Assembly (NCBI RefSeq): GCF_963422335.1
Contig: NZ_OY729424.1
Location: 186,001 to 250,000, forward strand
Origin: an uncultured Roseateles sp.
Lineage (GTDB): Bacteria > Pseudomonadota > Gammaproteobacteria > Burkholderiales > Burkholderiaceae_C
DNA: 64,000 nt
Direction: 5' to 3'
Position 1 is the stretch's first letter. Each line of letters begins with the position of its first letter. Positions 36,979 through 45,161 of the stretch are shown here, in pieces. The notes beneath the pieces are model-generated. The model saw only the letters and a list, made by a program, of their open reading frames with translations. It was not told where the DNA came from and made no database searches. The translations under genes were made by a program, and so were the position numbers.

Positions 36979-38430
36979 ATGAGCACAACTAGCAAATTGA
37001 TACGCGGTTACGAGGTGGTGATAGGCCTGGAGAACCACGTCCAGCTGTCCACCCAATCGAAGATCTTCAGCGGTTCATCCACCGCCTTCGGCGCCGAGCC
37101 GAACACCCAGGCCTCGCCGGTGGACCTGGCGCTGCCGGGCACCTTGCCGGTGCTGAACCGCGGCGCCGTCGAGCGGGCGATACGCTTCGGCCTGTCGGTC
37201 GGCGCGAAGATCGCGCCGCTGTCGATCTTCGCGCGCAAGAATTATTTCTACCCGGACCTGCCCAAGGGCTACCAGATCAGCCAGTACGAGATACCGGTCG
37301 TGCAGGGCGGCAAACTGGAGTTCTTCGTCGGCGACAAGAAGCACACGGTCAATCTGACCCGCGCCCACCTCGAAGAAGACGCCGGCAAGAGCCTGCACGA
37401 GGACTATCACGGCCTCACTGGCATCGACCTGAACCGCGCCGGCACGCCGCTGCTGGAGATCGTCTCCGAGCCCGATATGCGCTCCGGCGCCGAGGCGGCC
37501 GAGTACGCCAAGACGCTGCATGCGCTGGTGATGTGGCTGGGCATTTGCGACGGCAATATGCAGGAGGGGTCGTTCCGCTGCGACGTCAATGTGTCGGTGC
37601 GCAAGCCCGGCGCGGAGTACGGCACACGCCGCGAGATCAAAAACCTGAACAGCTTTCGCTACATCCTGCAGGCGGTCGATTACGAGGTGAACTGGCAGAT
37701 CGACGAGATCGAGGACGGCCGCCAGGTGCAGCAGGCCACCATCCTGTTCAATCCCGACACCGGCGAGACCCGCGCGATGCGCAGCAAGGAGGACGCGGCC
37801 GACTACCGCTACTTCCCCGACCCCGACCTGCCCCCGCTGGTGATCGCCCCCGAGTGGGTGGAACGCGTACGCGGCGAGATGCCGGAGCTGCCGGCGCTGA
37901 TGGCCGAGCGCTTCCAGAGCGACTACGGCCTGCCGCCCTACGACGCGGCGATGATGACGCAGAGCGTGGCGCTGAGCAGCTTCTTCGAGACCGCGGCCAA
38001 GGCCTGCGGCCAGCCGAAGCTGGTGGCCAACTGGCTGATGGGCGAGGTCTCGCGGCACTTGAACGCCGAGGAGAAATCCATTGGCGACAGCCCGGTCAGT
38101 GCCGCCACCCTGGCGGCGCTGATCAGCCGCATCAGCGACGGCACGATCTCGAACAATGGCGCCAAACAGGTGTTCGAGGCCTTGTGGAGCGGCACCGGCG
38201 AGGTTGACTCGCTGATCGACTCGCTGGGCTTGAAGCAGATGAGCGACACCGGCGAACTCGAACGTATCCTCGACGAGGTGCTGGCCGCCAATGCCAAGTC
38301 GGTCGAGGAGTTCCGCGCCGGCAAGGAGAAGGCTTTCAACGCCCTGGTCGGCCAGGCGATGAAGGCGACCAAGGGCAAGGCCAACCCATCGGCTGTCAAT
38401 GAAATGCTGAAGAAGAAGCTGGGCGCGTAG
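36979..38430 (+). CDS. gatB: Asp-tRNA(Asn)/Glu-tRNA(Gln) amidotransferase subunit B
   Basis: A 483-residue subunit that phosphorylates the mischarged aminoacyl-tRNA and binds tRNA. Signatures are YEVVIGLENHVQLSTQSKIF, the FARKNYFYPDLPKGYQISQYE block and EDAGKSLHEDYHGLTGIDLNRAGTPLLEIVSEPDM. The C-terminal YqeY-like tail domain (about residues 410-483, NALVGQAMKATKGKANPSAVNEMLKKKL) is complete. The ATG at 36979 directly follows gatA. The mrna ends at a stem-loop at 38437-38455. Confidence 0.98.
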   Translation: MSTTSKLIRGYEVVIGLENHVQLSTQSKIFSGSSTAFGAEPNTQASPVDLALPGTLPVLNRGAVERAIRFGLSVGAKIAPLSIFARKNYFYPDLPKGYQISQYEIPVVQGGKLEFFVGDKKHTVNLTRAHLEEDAGKSLHEDYHGLTGIDLNRAGTPLLEIVSEPDMRSGAEAAEYAKTLHALVMWLGICDGNMQEGSFRCDVNVSVRKPGAEYGTRREIKNLNSFRYILQAVDYEVNWQIDEIEDGRQVQQATILFNPDTGETRAMRSKEDAADYRYFPDPDLPPLVIAPEWVERVRGEMPELPALMAERFQSDYGLPPYDAAMMTQSVALSSFFETAAKACGQPKLVANWLMGEVSRHLNAEEKSIGDSPVSAATLAALISRISDGTISNNGAKQVFEALWSGTGEVDSLIDSLGLKQMSDTGELERILDEVLAANAKSVEEFRAGKEKAFNALVGQAMKATKGKANPSAVNEMLKKKLGA

Positions 38431-38436
38431 CCGGGG

Positions 38437-38455
38437 GCCCGGACTCGGTCCGGGC
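38437..38455. terminator. Hairpin between gatB and the DUF4124 gene
   Basis: A perfect eight-base stem (GCCCGGAC / GTCCGGGC) with a TCG loop lies six bases after the gatB stop and touches the convergent gene's stop codon. There is no real T-run, so it may stop transcription weakly or protect mRNA ends. Confidence 0.55.
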
Positions 38456-39117
38456 TACTTCTTGGCAGGCGGCACCGGTGGCAGGCTGCCCGGCGCAGCA
38501 CCACCCCACAACTGCTTGAGCCGCGCCAGTTCCACGTCGTACAGCGCGGTGATGCGCACCAGCTCGGACTTCTGGTTCTCGATCAGCTCGCGCTGCGCCT
38601 CGGCGGCGGCGTCATTGGCGTCGAGCTGCTGTTTGAGCTTGGGCGGCAGCGCCTTGCCCTTGTAGAACTCCTGCTCATTGGTCAGCGGCACGCGCTCCTG
38701 GGCCAGTTCCTTGAGCCGGTTCTGCGAGATGCGCATGGCCTTGCTGATGTCATCCAGCGCGGCGTCGCGCACCTTGCGGTGGGCGGCTTCGTTGGGGTAG
38801 CGCAGCATCAGGTTGCGGTCGCGGCGCTGGGCGTCGGCCTGGGCCACGCGCTCGGCGCTGCGCTTGCGGTCCAGAATTTCCTGGTCGGCCCGTTCCTCGG
38901 GCGACATCAGCGGCGGCACCACAGCCTTCAGCGAACCGTCGCTGTTGAGCACCCGCTGCTCGCGGGCCGAACACTCGGGAATGATGCGGTCCGAGGTCAG
39001 CTTGCGGCCATCGGGCGTGGTGCAGGTGTAGATGCCGATGATGGCGGCCTGGGCGGCGCCCACCACGCTCATGGCGCAGCACAGCAGGGCCAGCGCCGGC
39101 CCGACCTGTACGCCCAT
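38455..39117 (-). CDS. DUF4124-containing exported protein
   Basis: A 220-residue protein with a signal peptide (GPALALLCCAMSVVGAAQA-AI). Directly after it comes a short DUF4124-like motif: IYTCTTPDGRKLTSDRIIPECSAREQRVL with two cysteines. The rest is charged and predicted coiled coil (EERADQEILDRKRSAERVAQADAQRRDRNLM; LKQQLDANDAAAEAQRELIENQKSELVRI), ending in a Pro-rich tail. The ATG at 39117 has AGGAG nine bases upstream; another ATG nine codons earlier lacks one. Function unknown; probable periplasmic protein. It lies 26 bp after pyrE on the same strand. Confidence 0.82.
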   Translation of the reverse strand: MGVQVGPALALLCCAMSVVGAAQAAIIGIYTCTTPDGRKLTSDRIIPECSAREQRVLNSDGSLKAVVPPLMSPEERADQEILDRKRSAERVAQADAQRRDRNLMLRYPNEAAHRKVRDAALDDISKAMRISQNRLKELAQERVPLTNEQEFYKGKALPPKLKQQLDANDAAAEAQRELIENQKSELVRITALYDVELARLKQLWGGAAPGSLPPVPPAKK

Positions 39118-39143
39118 CACCCTGCTCCTGAACAAAACCTGCA

Positions 39144-39812
39144 TCAGACACCGTAGCGTTGACGGTAGGCGTCAACGCGCTCCACATGCGCTCCCAGCGC
39201 GGAATTGCTGCCGGAGCGCAGATACTGGAGCAAGTCGGTCAGCGTCGCAATGGGGACCACCGGCAAGCCCAGCTCCCGGGTGACGTACTGCACGGCCGAC
39301 CAGGGTTTGTCCACACCGCCCTCGGCAGCCTTTTCCTGGCGGTCGAGTGCGATCGTCACACCGCAGGGCGTGGCACCGGCGGCCTGGATCATGGCGATCG
39401 ACTCGCGCACCGAGGTGCCGGCCGAGATCACGTCGTCGATGATCAAGACCCGACCCTTGACCGGTGCACCGACCAGGGTGCCGCCCTCGCCATGGTCCTT
39501 GGCTTCCTTGCGGTTATAGGCATAGGGCACATTGCGTCCCATGCGTGCCAACTCCATCGCCACCGCCGCGGCCAGGGTGATGCCCTTGTAGGCCGGGCCG
39601 AAGATCATGTCGAACTGCAGGCCGGAATCGACCAGGGTCTGGGCGTAGAACTGGGCCAGCCGGCCCAGCTTGGCGCCATCGTCGAACAGGCCGGCATTGA
39701 AGAAATAGGGGCTCAGCCGCCCGGCCTTGGTCTTGAACTCGCCGAAGCGCAGCACGCCGGCGTCGACTGCGAAGGCTACGAATTCCTGGGCGACGGCGGG
39801 GGAGGTGGTCAT
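39144..39812 (-). CDS. pyrE: Orotate phosphoribosyltransferase
   Basis: A 222-residue pyrimidine biosynthesis enzyme that joins orotate to PRPP to make OMP. The PRPP-binding motif is VLIIDDVISAGTSVRESIAM, with FGPAYKGITLAAAVAMEL and YAYNRKEAKDHGEGGTLVG upstream. Length is normal. It is the first gene of a minus-strand pair with the DUF4124 gene, and its upstream side is insulated by the hairpin at 39870-39904. Confidence 0.97.
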   Translation of the reverse strand: MTTSPAVAQEFVAFAVDAGVLRFGEFKTKAGRLSPYFFNAGLFDDGAKLGRLAQFYAQTLVDSGLQFDMIFGPAYKGITLAAAVAMELARMGRNVPYAYNRKEAKDHGEGGTLVGAPVKGRVLIIDDVISAGTSVRESIAMIQAAGATPCGVTIALDRQEKAAEGGVDKPWSAVQYVTRELGLPVVPIATLTDLLQYLRSGSNSALGAHVERVDAYRQRYGV

Positions 39813-39869
39813 GTGGGTATTAACGCGTGAGGGAGCTCGGTGGATTGTAGGGGCGAGGTAACAGAATGA

Positions 39870-39904
39870 AAAAGGCCCGGGTTCTGGGGAGAACCCGGGC
39901 CTTG
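39870..39904. terminator. Strong bidirectional-looking terminator downstream of the second TonB receptor
   Basis: AAGGCCCGGGTTCT and AGAACCCGGGCCTT form a 14-base perfect stem with a GGGG loop, with A-rich sequence on the left that reads as a T-run on the minus strand. It lies about 94 bp after the receptor stop codon (39998) and upstream of pyrE, so it should terminate the receptor transcript. Confidence 0.85.
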
Positions 39905-39997
39905 GATGGGAGAGAAGACTCAGTCAGTTGGGGACAGAGCTTTCGGGCGCGCCAGGCGCGCGTCTCAAGGTCTGTCCCGCAAGGTTTCTCATCTCGC

Positions 39998-42352
39998 CTA
40001 GAAACTCGCCTTGAACTGCACCCCGTAGCTGCGCGGCTCGTTGATGATGCCGGTCAGGTTGTTGAAGTCGATGGCGGCGATCACCTGCTGGCGGTTGGTG
40101 AGGTTGCGCACATAGCCGGCCACCTCGTACTTGCCGTTGCCCCAGCCATAGCCGACGCGCAGGCCGCCTTCGAGCATGGACTTGGCGCGGTACTCGACGG
40201 CCTCGTACAGGAACATGTTGTACTGGTCCTTGTAGGCCCAGTCGGTCAGCACGTAGAGATCGCCATTGGCGAACTCGGTGCTGTACTTCAACGTCCAGTT
40301 CACCACCCACTTGGGCGCGCGCGGCAGCGGATTGCCATTGACCAGCACGGTTCCCGGCACGGCGCCCGGGCGGGTGTCGGCCGGGTTCAGCACCGTGCAG
40401 CCGGTGTTGGGCTGCAGGAACTGGAAGGCGGCATTGCCGCAAGGCTTGGTCGCCAGGTTGGGATCCTTGATCTTGGTGTCGTTGTAGCTGACACCCAGAG
40501 TGGTCTTCCAGTCCCGCGCGATGATGGCCTGGCCGTCCAGCTCGAAGCCCTGGCCCTCGGCCTTGGCGGCGTTGACCAGACGGTTCTGATTGGAACTGCC
40601 GTTGCCCACCGTCAGCTGGGCGTCCTTGAGGGTGTACTTGAACACCGTGCCGCTGATGCGGGCGGTGTTGTCCAGCAGGTCGGTCTTGAAGCCGGCCTCG
40701 AACGACAGCGCCTTCTCGGCCTTGGCCATGGTCACCGGCGGGATGTTCTTCTCGGCCGCGGCGTCGAAGAACAGGATGCGGCCCTGGATGCTGGGCGCGC
40801 GGTAGCCGGTGGCAGCGCGGGCGAACAACGAGGTGTTCTTGTCCAGGCTGTAGTTGGCGCCCAGGTCCCAGCTCCAGTTGGTGGACTTGGGATTGGCCGT
40901 CACCGCGATGGCGGTGTTGTCGCCAATGGAAGGCGGCGTCTGCGCCGAGGTGCGCGAGGCGTCGAAGTCCTTCTTGTCGTCGGTGTAACGCAGGCCGCCA
41001 CGGATCTTGAGGTCCGGCGTCAGCGCATAGCTCAGGTTGCCGAAGGCCGCCCAGGACTTGGACTTCTGATGCTGCACCGCATAGCCGTTCTGCGGATCGC
41101 CGGGCACCAGCGAGTCGAAGTTGAAGCTGTCGACCTGCAGGTTCTCGCTGAAATAGTACAGGCCGCCTATCCACTGCAGCGCGTCCTGGGTGGCCGACTG
41201 CAGGCGGAACTCCTGCGTGGTCTGGCGCAGATAGGGCATGCCGTCTGCCGTCTGCGCATCGAACGGGATCAGCGCCGGCTGGCCCGGATAGCTGGGGCCG
41301 TCGGGCACACCCTTGAAGCGGTGACCAAAGCCGCCATCCACATCGCCGCGGCTGTAGAACTTGGCGCGGTCGAAGGCCGTGATCGAGTGCAGTGTCATGC
41401 CGCTCAGGTCCCAGCGCAGGCGCGCACTGACGCCGCTGGACTGCAGCGTCTGGCTGTTGTAGCCGTCGGTCGGGTAGACCGAGGCATTGAAGCCGTCCAC
41501 GATGTCGTTGGTACCGCGCTTGATGATGTTGGCGCGGAAGGTGGTGGCATTGCCGCTGTAGTCGCGGCCATGCAGATTGAGCAGGGCGTTGAAACTGCCG
41601 TTCTTGTAGGCGGCCTGCACGCGGGCGGCCTTGTCGTTATAGCCCTCGAGCGACTTCTCGGCATCCGGCAGCGGATTGAAGACGCGGTCGCTGGCGCGCT
41701 GCATCAGCACCGCGGCACGAAGCGACCAGTCGTCGTTCAGCGGTGTGTTGATCATCGCCTCGGCATTGACCGTGTTGTTGCGCCCAAAGCCGATCTGCGC
41801 ATAGCCCTCGCGCCTCTTGCCCGGTTTGGCCGATTCGAACTTCATCACACCGGCCGGCGAGTTGCGGCCGAACAGCGTGCCCTGCGGGCCACGCAGCACT
41901 TCGACCTGCTCGACGTCGAAGATCGGGAAGCCCTTCAACATCGGGCTTTCCTGCACCACGTCGTCATAAACCAGGCCCACTGGCTGCGAGGCGTTCAGGT
42001 CGAAATCGGTATTGCCCAGGCCGCGGATATAGAAACGCGGGAAGGTGCGGCCGAAGTCGGACTCGATGTTCAGGCTGGGCACGCGGGCCGACAGCGCACG
42101 GATGTCCTGCCCGCTGGCGGTCAGGGTGTCCAGCGCTTCGGTGTTGATGGTCGAGATCGATTGCGGCACCTGCTTGACGTTTTCCGCGCGGCGGGTGGCC
42201 GTCACGATGACGGCTTCCAGCTGGGTGGCGCCAGACTTCTTGGCCTCGGGGGCGGCGGGCTCGGCGCTCTGCGCCAGGGCCGAGGAAACAGGAAACGCGG
42301 CAATGAGCGCGAGCGCGATCACTGTAGGTTTAACGCGGTGGTAGTTCATCAC
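39998..42352 (-). CDS. TonB-dependent receptor, probably for a carbohydrate
   Basis: A 784-residue outer-membrane receptor with a signal peptide (to about residue 28, SSALAQS). The TonB box-like region is ATQLEAVIVTATRRAEN; the plug shows VKQVPQSISTINTEALDTLTASGQDIRALSARVPSL, FYIRGLGNTDFDLNASQPVGLVYDDV and VEVLRGPQGTLFGRNSPAGVM. The barrel ends in an aromatic residue (YGVQFKASF). There is no siderophore gene nearby. A LacI-type palindrome lies 180 bp upstream, which favours sugar uptake over iron, but this is inference. It stands as a single-gene unit ending at a strong terminator. Confidence 0.9.
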   Translation of the reverse strand: MMNYHRVKPTVIALALIAAFPVSSALAQSAEPAAPEAKKSGATQLEAVIVTATRRAENVKQVPQSISTINTEALDTLTASGQDIRALSARVPSLNIESDFGRTFPRFYIRGLGNTDFDLNASQPVGLVYDDVVQESPMLKGFPIFDVEQVEVLRGPQGTLFGRNSPAGVMKFESAKPGKRREGYAQIGFGRNNTVNAEAMINTPLNDDWSLRAAVLMQRASDRVFNPLPDAEKSLEGYNDKAARVQAAYKNGSFNALLNLHGRDYSGNATTFRANIIKRGTNDIVDGFNASVYPTDGYNSQTLQSSGVSARLRWDLSGMTLHSITAFDRAKFYSRGDVDGGFGHRFKGVPDGPSYPGQPALIPFDAQTADGMPYLRQTTQEFRLQSATQDALQWIGGLYYFSENLQVDSFNFDSLVPGDPQNGYAVQHQKSKSWAAFGNLSYALTPDLKIRGGLRYTDDKKDFDASRTSAQTPPSIGDNTAIAVTANPKSTNWSWDLGANYSLDKNTSLFARAATGYRAPSIQGRILFFDAAAEKNIPPVTMAKAEKALSFEAGFKTDLLDNTARISGTVFKYTLKDAQLTVGNGSSNQNRLVNAAKAEGQGFELDGQAIIARDWKTTLGVSYNDTKIKDPNLATKPCGNAAFQFLQPNTGCTVLNPADTRPGAVPGTVLVNGNPLPRAPKWVVNWTLKYSTEFANGDLYVLTDWAYKDQYNMFLYEAVEYRAKSMLEGGLRVGYGWGNGKYEVAGYVRNLTNRQQVIAAIDFNNLTGIINEPRSYGVQFKASF

Positions 42353-42701
42353 TGTCGTCCTTCAGTTGGGTGGTTGCTGAGCCAATTCCATCGACACCGA
42401 TTCAAGCCTTGCCTGGAACGGTCGCGCCATGCGCCGACACCTTCATCCCACAGGCCGCTGGCCGGGCCAAAGCCCCCGCAGCGCCTTCGGTGTGCACTTC
42501 CAACCCCCGCAAACAGCTGGCAAAAATCACGCGCAAACGTTTGCGGTTTTTGGAAGTTTGAACTTTATCAATTCGGACAAAAATATGTCACCTCGCTGTG
42601 CGGTGCAGCATCGGACTGTTGCCAAAACACTGCAGACCAGAAGAAGCCAGAGGCGCTGCGATACTGACCACTTCCGCCAACACACCCCGGGGACATCTGC
42701 C
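42353..42701. other. Intergenic region between the TonB receptor and exodeoxyribonuclease III
   Basis: A 349-bp gap between divergent genes. The central part (about 42540-42600) is markedly AT-richer than the surroundings and must hold the promoters of both genes, but I could not assign -35/-10 boxes with confidence. The only clear element is the palindrome at 42532-42545. Open frames crossing the region are not supported by composition or similarity. Confidence 0.6.
42532..42545. promoter_or_regulatory. LacI/GalR-family operator-like palindrome
   Basis: CGCAAACGTTTGCG is a perfect 14-bp palindrome with the central CG and outer GCAAAC/GTTTGC half-sites typical of LacI-family regulators. It lies about 180 bp before the TonB receptor start, in an AT-rich promoter-like region. 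No LacI-family gene is in the window. Confidence 0.7.
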
Positions 42702-43496
42702 GTGCGCTTCATCACTGCCAATCTGAACGGAGTCCGCTCCGCCGCCACCAAGGGCTTTTTTGACTGGCTGCCACAGCAGCAGGCCGACGCCGTCGGCGTG
42801 CAGGAGGTCAAGGCCCAGGACGAGCATGTGGCCGGCGTGTTCTGCAGCCCGGACGGGCTCAAGGGCCACTTCCACTACGCCCAGAAGAAGGGCTACTCGG
42901 GCGTGGGCCTCTACACCAAGGACGAGCCCAGCGACCTGATCCTGGGCTTCGGCGTCGAGGAGTTCGACAACGAGGGCCGCTGGGTCGAAAAACGTTTCGA
43001 CAAGCCCGGCCGCAAGCTCAGCCTGATCAGCTGCTACTTCCCCAGCGGCTCCAGCGGCCCCGAGCGGCAGGAGGCCAAGTTCCGCTTTCTCGCCGCGATG
43101 TATCCGCACCTGATGGCGCTGAAGGCCCAGCGCGAATTCATTCTGGTGGGCGACGTCAACATCGCCCACAAGGAAGCCGACCTGAAGAACTGGAAGGGCA
43201 ATCTGAAGAACAGCGGCTTCCTGCCCGAGGAGCGTGCCTGGATGACGCAGCTGACCGACCCTGCGCAGGGCGGCCTGGTGGACGTCTACCGCGCGCTGCA
43301 GCCCGACACCACCGACGCCTGCTACACCTGGTGGAGCAACCGCGGCGAGGCCTATGCCAAGAACGTGGGCTGGCGTCTGGACTACCACCTGGCCACGCCG
43401 GCCCTGGCCGCCCTGGCCAGGACGGAGGCCATCTACAAGGCCCAGAAGTTCAGCGACCACGCGCCGCTGACAATCGACTACGATTTCAAGCTCTGA
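42702..43496 (+). CDS. xth: Exodeoxyribonuclease III
   Basis: A 264-residue AP endonuclease/3'-exonuclease of base-excision repair. It shows MRFITANLNGVRSAATKGFFDWL (first codon GTG), VGVQEVKAQ with the metal-binding glutamate, the GDVNIAHKEADLKN catalytic block, WWSNRGEAYAKNVGWRLDYHL, and the terminal SDHAPLTIDYDF with the general-base histidine. I chose the GTG at 42702 because the family always begins at this point; the frame extends 91 codons further upstream without similarity. Confidence 0.95.
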   Translation: MRFITANLNGVRSAATKGFFDWLPQQQADAVGVQEVKAQDEHVAGVFCSPDGLKGHFHYAQKKGYSGVGLYTKDEPSDLILGFGVEEFDNEGRWVEKRFDKPGRKLSLISCYFPSGSSGPERQEAKFRFLAAMYPHLMALKAQREFILVGDVNIAHKEADLKNWKGNLKNSGFLPEERAWMTQLTDPAQGGLVDVYRALQPDTTDACYTWWSNRGEAYAKNVGWRLDYHLATPALAALARTEAIYKAQKFSDHAPLTIDYDFKL

Positions 43497-43532
43497 ACCC
43501 GGCGATTCGAAACACTTGCGATTGATTGCTTC

Positions 43533-45161
43533 ATGAGCTTGCCGACGCTTGATCGTGTGCTGGATTTGGTCGTGCGGGTCGATGCCGAGCTCGACATCAA
43601 GTTCATCTCGGAGGCTGGGCGGCGCTGGCTTGGCGGTGTGTCCGCTGATGAGGCACCGCAGACGCTGGGCGAACTCGTCTGTGCGAGTGATCTGCCCAAG
43701 CTGCGGCATCTGCTCGGCACGTCGTCGGGCGGCTTTCACCTCGACGTGCGCCTCATCAGGGGCGACGCGGAGTCCTGGGTGCATCTGCGCGCCTACCCGC
43801 TGACCGGCATGCGCCAGCATGTGCTGTGCGCCCTGGACATATCGCCCTGGAAGAGCGACGACTCGGCCTATCGATTCGCCGCCGAACACGACGATCTGAC
43901 CGGCCTGCCCAATCGCAGCCTGCTGCAGCAGGTGCTGGAGGCCCTGGTGCTGGACGAGCGGCCCTGCTTCTCCCTGGCGCTGATGGACCTGGATGGATTC
44001 AAGCGAGTCAACGACACCTATGGCCACCTGATAGGCGACGCGGTGCTGGTGGAGACGGCCAAGCGCCTGAGCCACTGCATCGGCCCCGACGATGTGCTGG
44101 CCCGGCTCGGTGGCGACGAGTTCGTCATCGTCTTCAAGGACAAGGACAGCGCCAGCGCGAAAAAGGCGCTTTCCGGCCTGTTGCACGCCATTGCCCGGCC
44201 GTTCGAAACGGCGCCGCACAACGCCTACCTGGGCATCAGCATCGGCCTGGCCGAGTTCCCCGCCCATGGCAGCGACTATCCAACACTGTTGAAACACGCC
44301 GATATGGCGATGTACCAGGCCAAGAACGCCGGCAAGAACCGGGTCAGCATCTACAGTCCCAGCAAATCCATGGGCGACTTCTCGATTCGCGCCGCGCTGC
44401 AGACCGGCATCGAGGAGGGCGAGTTCTATATGGAGTATCAGCCTCAATTCGACCATCGCCGCAAGCTCGTCGGCGCCGAGGCGCTGATGCGCTGGACCAG
44501 CGCCGAATTCGGGCCCATGTCGCCGGACAAATTCATTCCGATCGCCGAGGAGGCAGGGTTGATGCCATTTCTCGGCCGATGGGCGCTGCGCTATGCCTGC
44601 CAGCAGCTGCGGGAACTCCAGCGGCAGGCGCCCGGGTTTGTGATGTCGGTCAATGTCTCGCCGATCCAGTTTGGCGACGAGCACTTTGACGAGGTCGTGC
44701 TCGAGGCCGTCGCAGAAGCCGGTGTGGCGCCCAGCACCCTGGTGCTGGAAATCACCGAGTCCACGCTGATGCACAGCCAGGAGCGCACCGAGCAGGCCCT
44801 GGCTCATTTGCGCGACCGTGGCGTGCGCCTGTCCATCGACGACTTTGGCACCGGCTTTTCCAGCCTCGCCTATCTGACCCGCCTGCCCGTGTCCAGCATC
44901 AAGATCGACAAGTCCTTCGTCCAGGCGCTGGAAGCGGAGGACTCACCCACAGCGACGAATCGCAAGCTGGTCACGGCCATGATTGGCCTGGCGCACAGCA
45001 TTGAGCTGAAGGTGGTGGCCGAGGGCGTGGAGAGCGAATCCCAGCTGGCCATGCTCAATGCCGCGGGCTGCGATCTGCATCAGGGCTATCTGTTGGGCCG
45101 GCCCATGGCGGCGGCGGCGCTGCATGCCCTGCTGCCGGGTCAAACGGGGAGTGCGTCATGA
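43533..45161 (+). CDS. GGDEF-EAL cyclic-di-GMP signalling protein
   Basis: A 542-residue cytosolic protein. A roughly 105-residue PAS-like sensor region is followed by a GGDEF domain (DHDDLTGLPNRSLL-type start as EHDDLTGLPNRS, signature RLGGDEFVIVF near residue 193) and an EAL domain (GAEALMRW near residue 316, VLEITEST, SIDDFGTGFSSLAYLTRLPVSS split by IKIDKSF, and VVAEGVESESQL). Both signature motifs are intact, so it could make and degrade c-di-GMP. There is no membrane segment. Its TGA overlaps the ATG of the HDOD gene. It follows xth by 36 bp. Confidence 0.94.
   Translation: MSLPTLDRVLDLVVRVDAELDIKFISEAGRRWLGGVSADEAPQTLGELVCASDLPKLRHLLGTSSGGFHLDVRLIRGDAESWVHLRAYPLTGMRQHVLCALDISPWKSDDSAYRFAAEHDDLTGLPNRSLLQQVLEALVLDERPCFSLALMDLDGFKRVNDTYGHLIGDAVLVETAKRLSHCIGPDDVLARLGGDEFVIVFKDKDSASAKKALSGLLHAIARPFETAPHNAYLGISIGLAEFPAHGSDYPTLLKHADMAMYQAKNAGKNRVSIYSPSKSMGDFSIRAALQTGIEEGEFYMEYQPQFDHRRKLVGAEALMRWTSAEFGPMSPDKFIPIAEEAGLMPFLGRWALRYACQQLRELQRQAPGFVMSVNVSPIQFGDEHFDEVVLEAVAEAGVAPSTLVLEITESTLMHSQERTEQALAHLRDRGVRLSIDDFGTGFSSLAYLTRLPVSSIKIDKSFVQALEAEDSPTATNRKLVTAMIGLAHSIELKVVAEGVESESQLAMLNAAGCDLHQGYLLGRPMAAAALHALLPGQTGSAS

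Noticed and set aside
39866..42667. 933-codon plus-strand open frame opposite the second TonB receptor
   Set aside because: Antisense to a clear receptor gene; composition is that of a third-position shadow frame.
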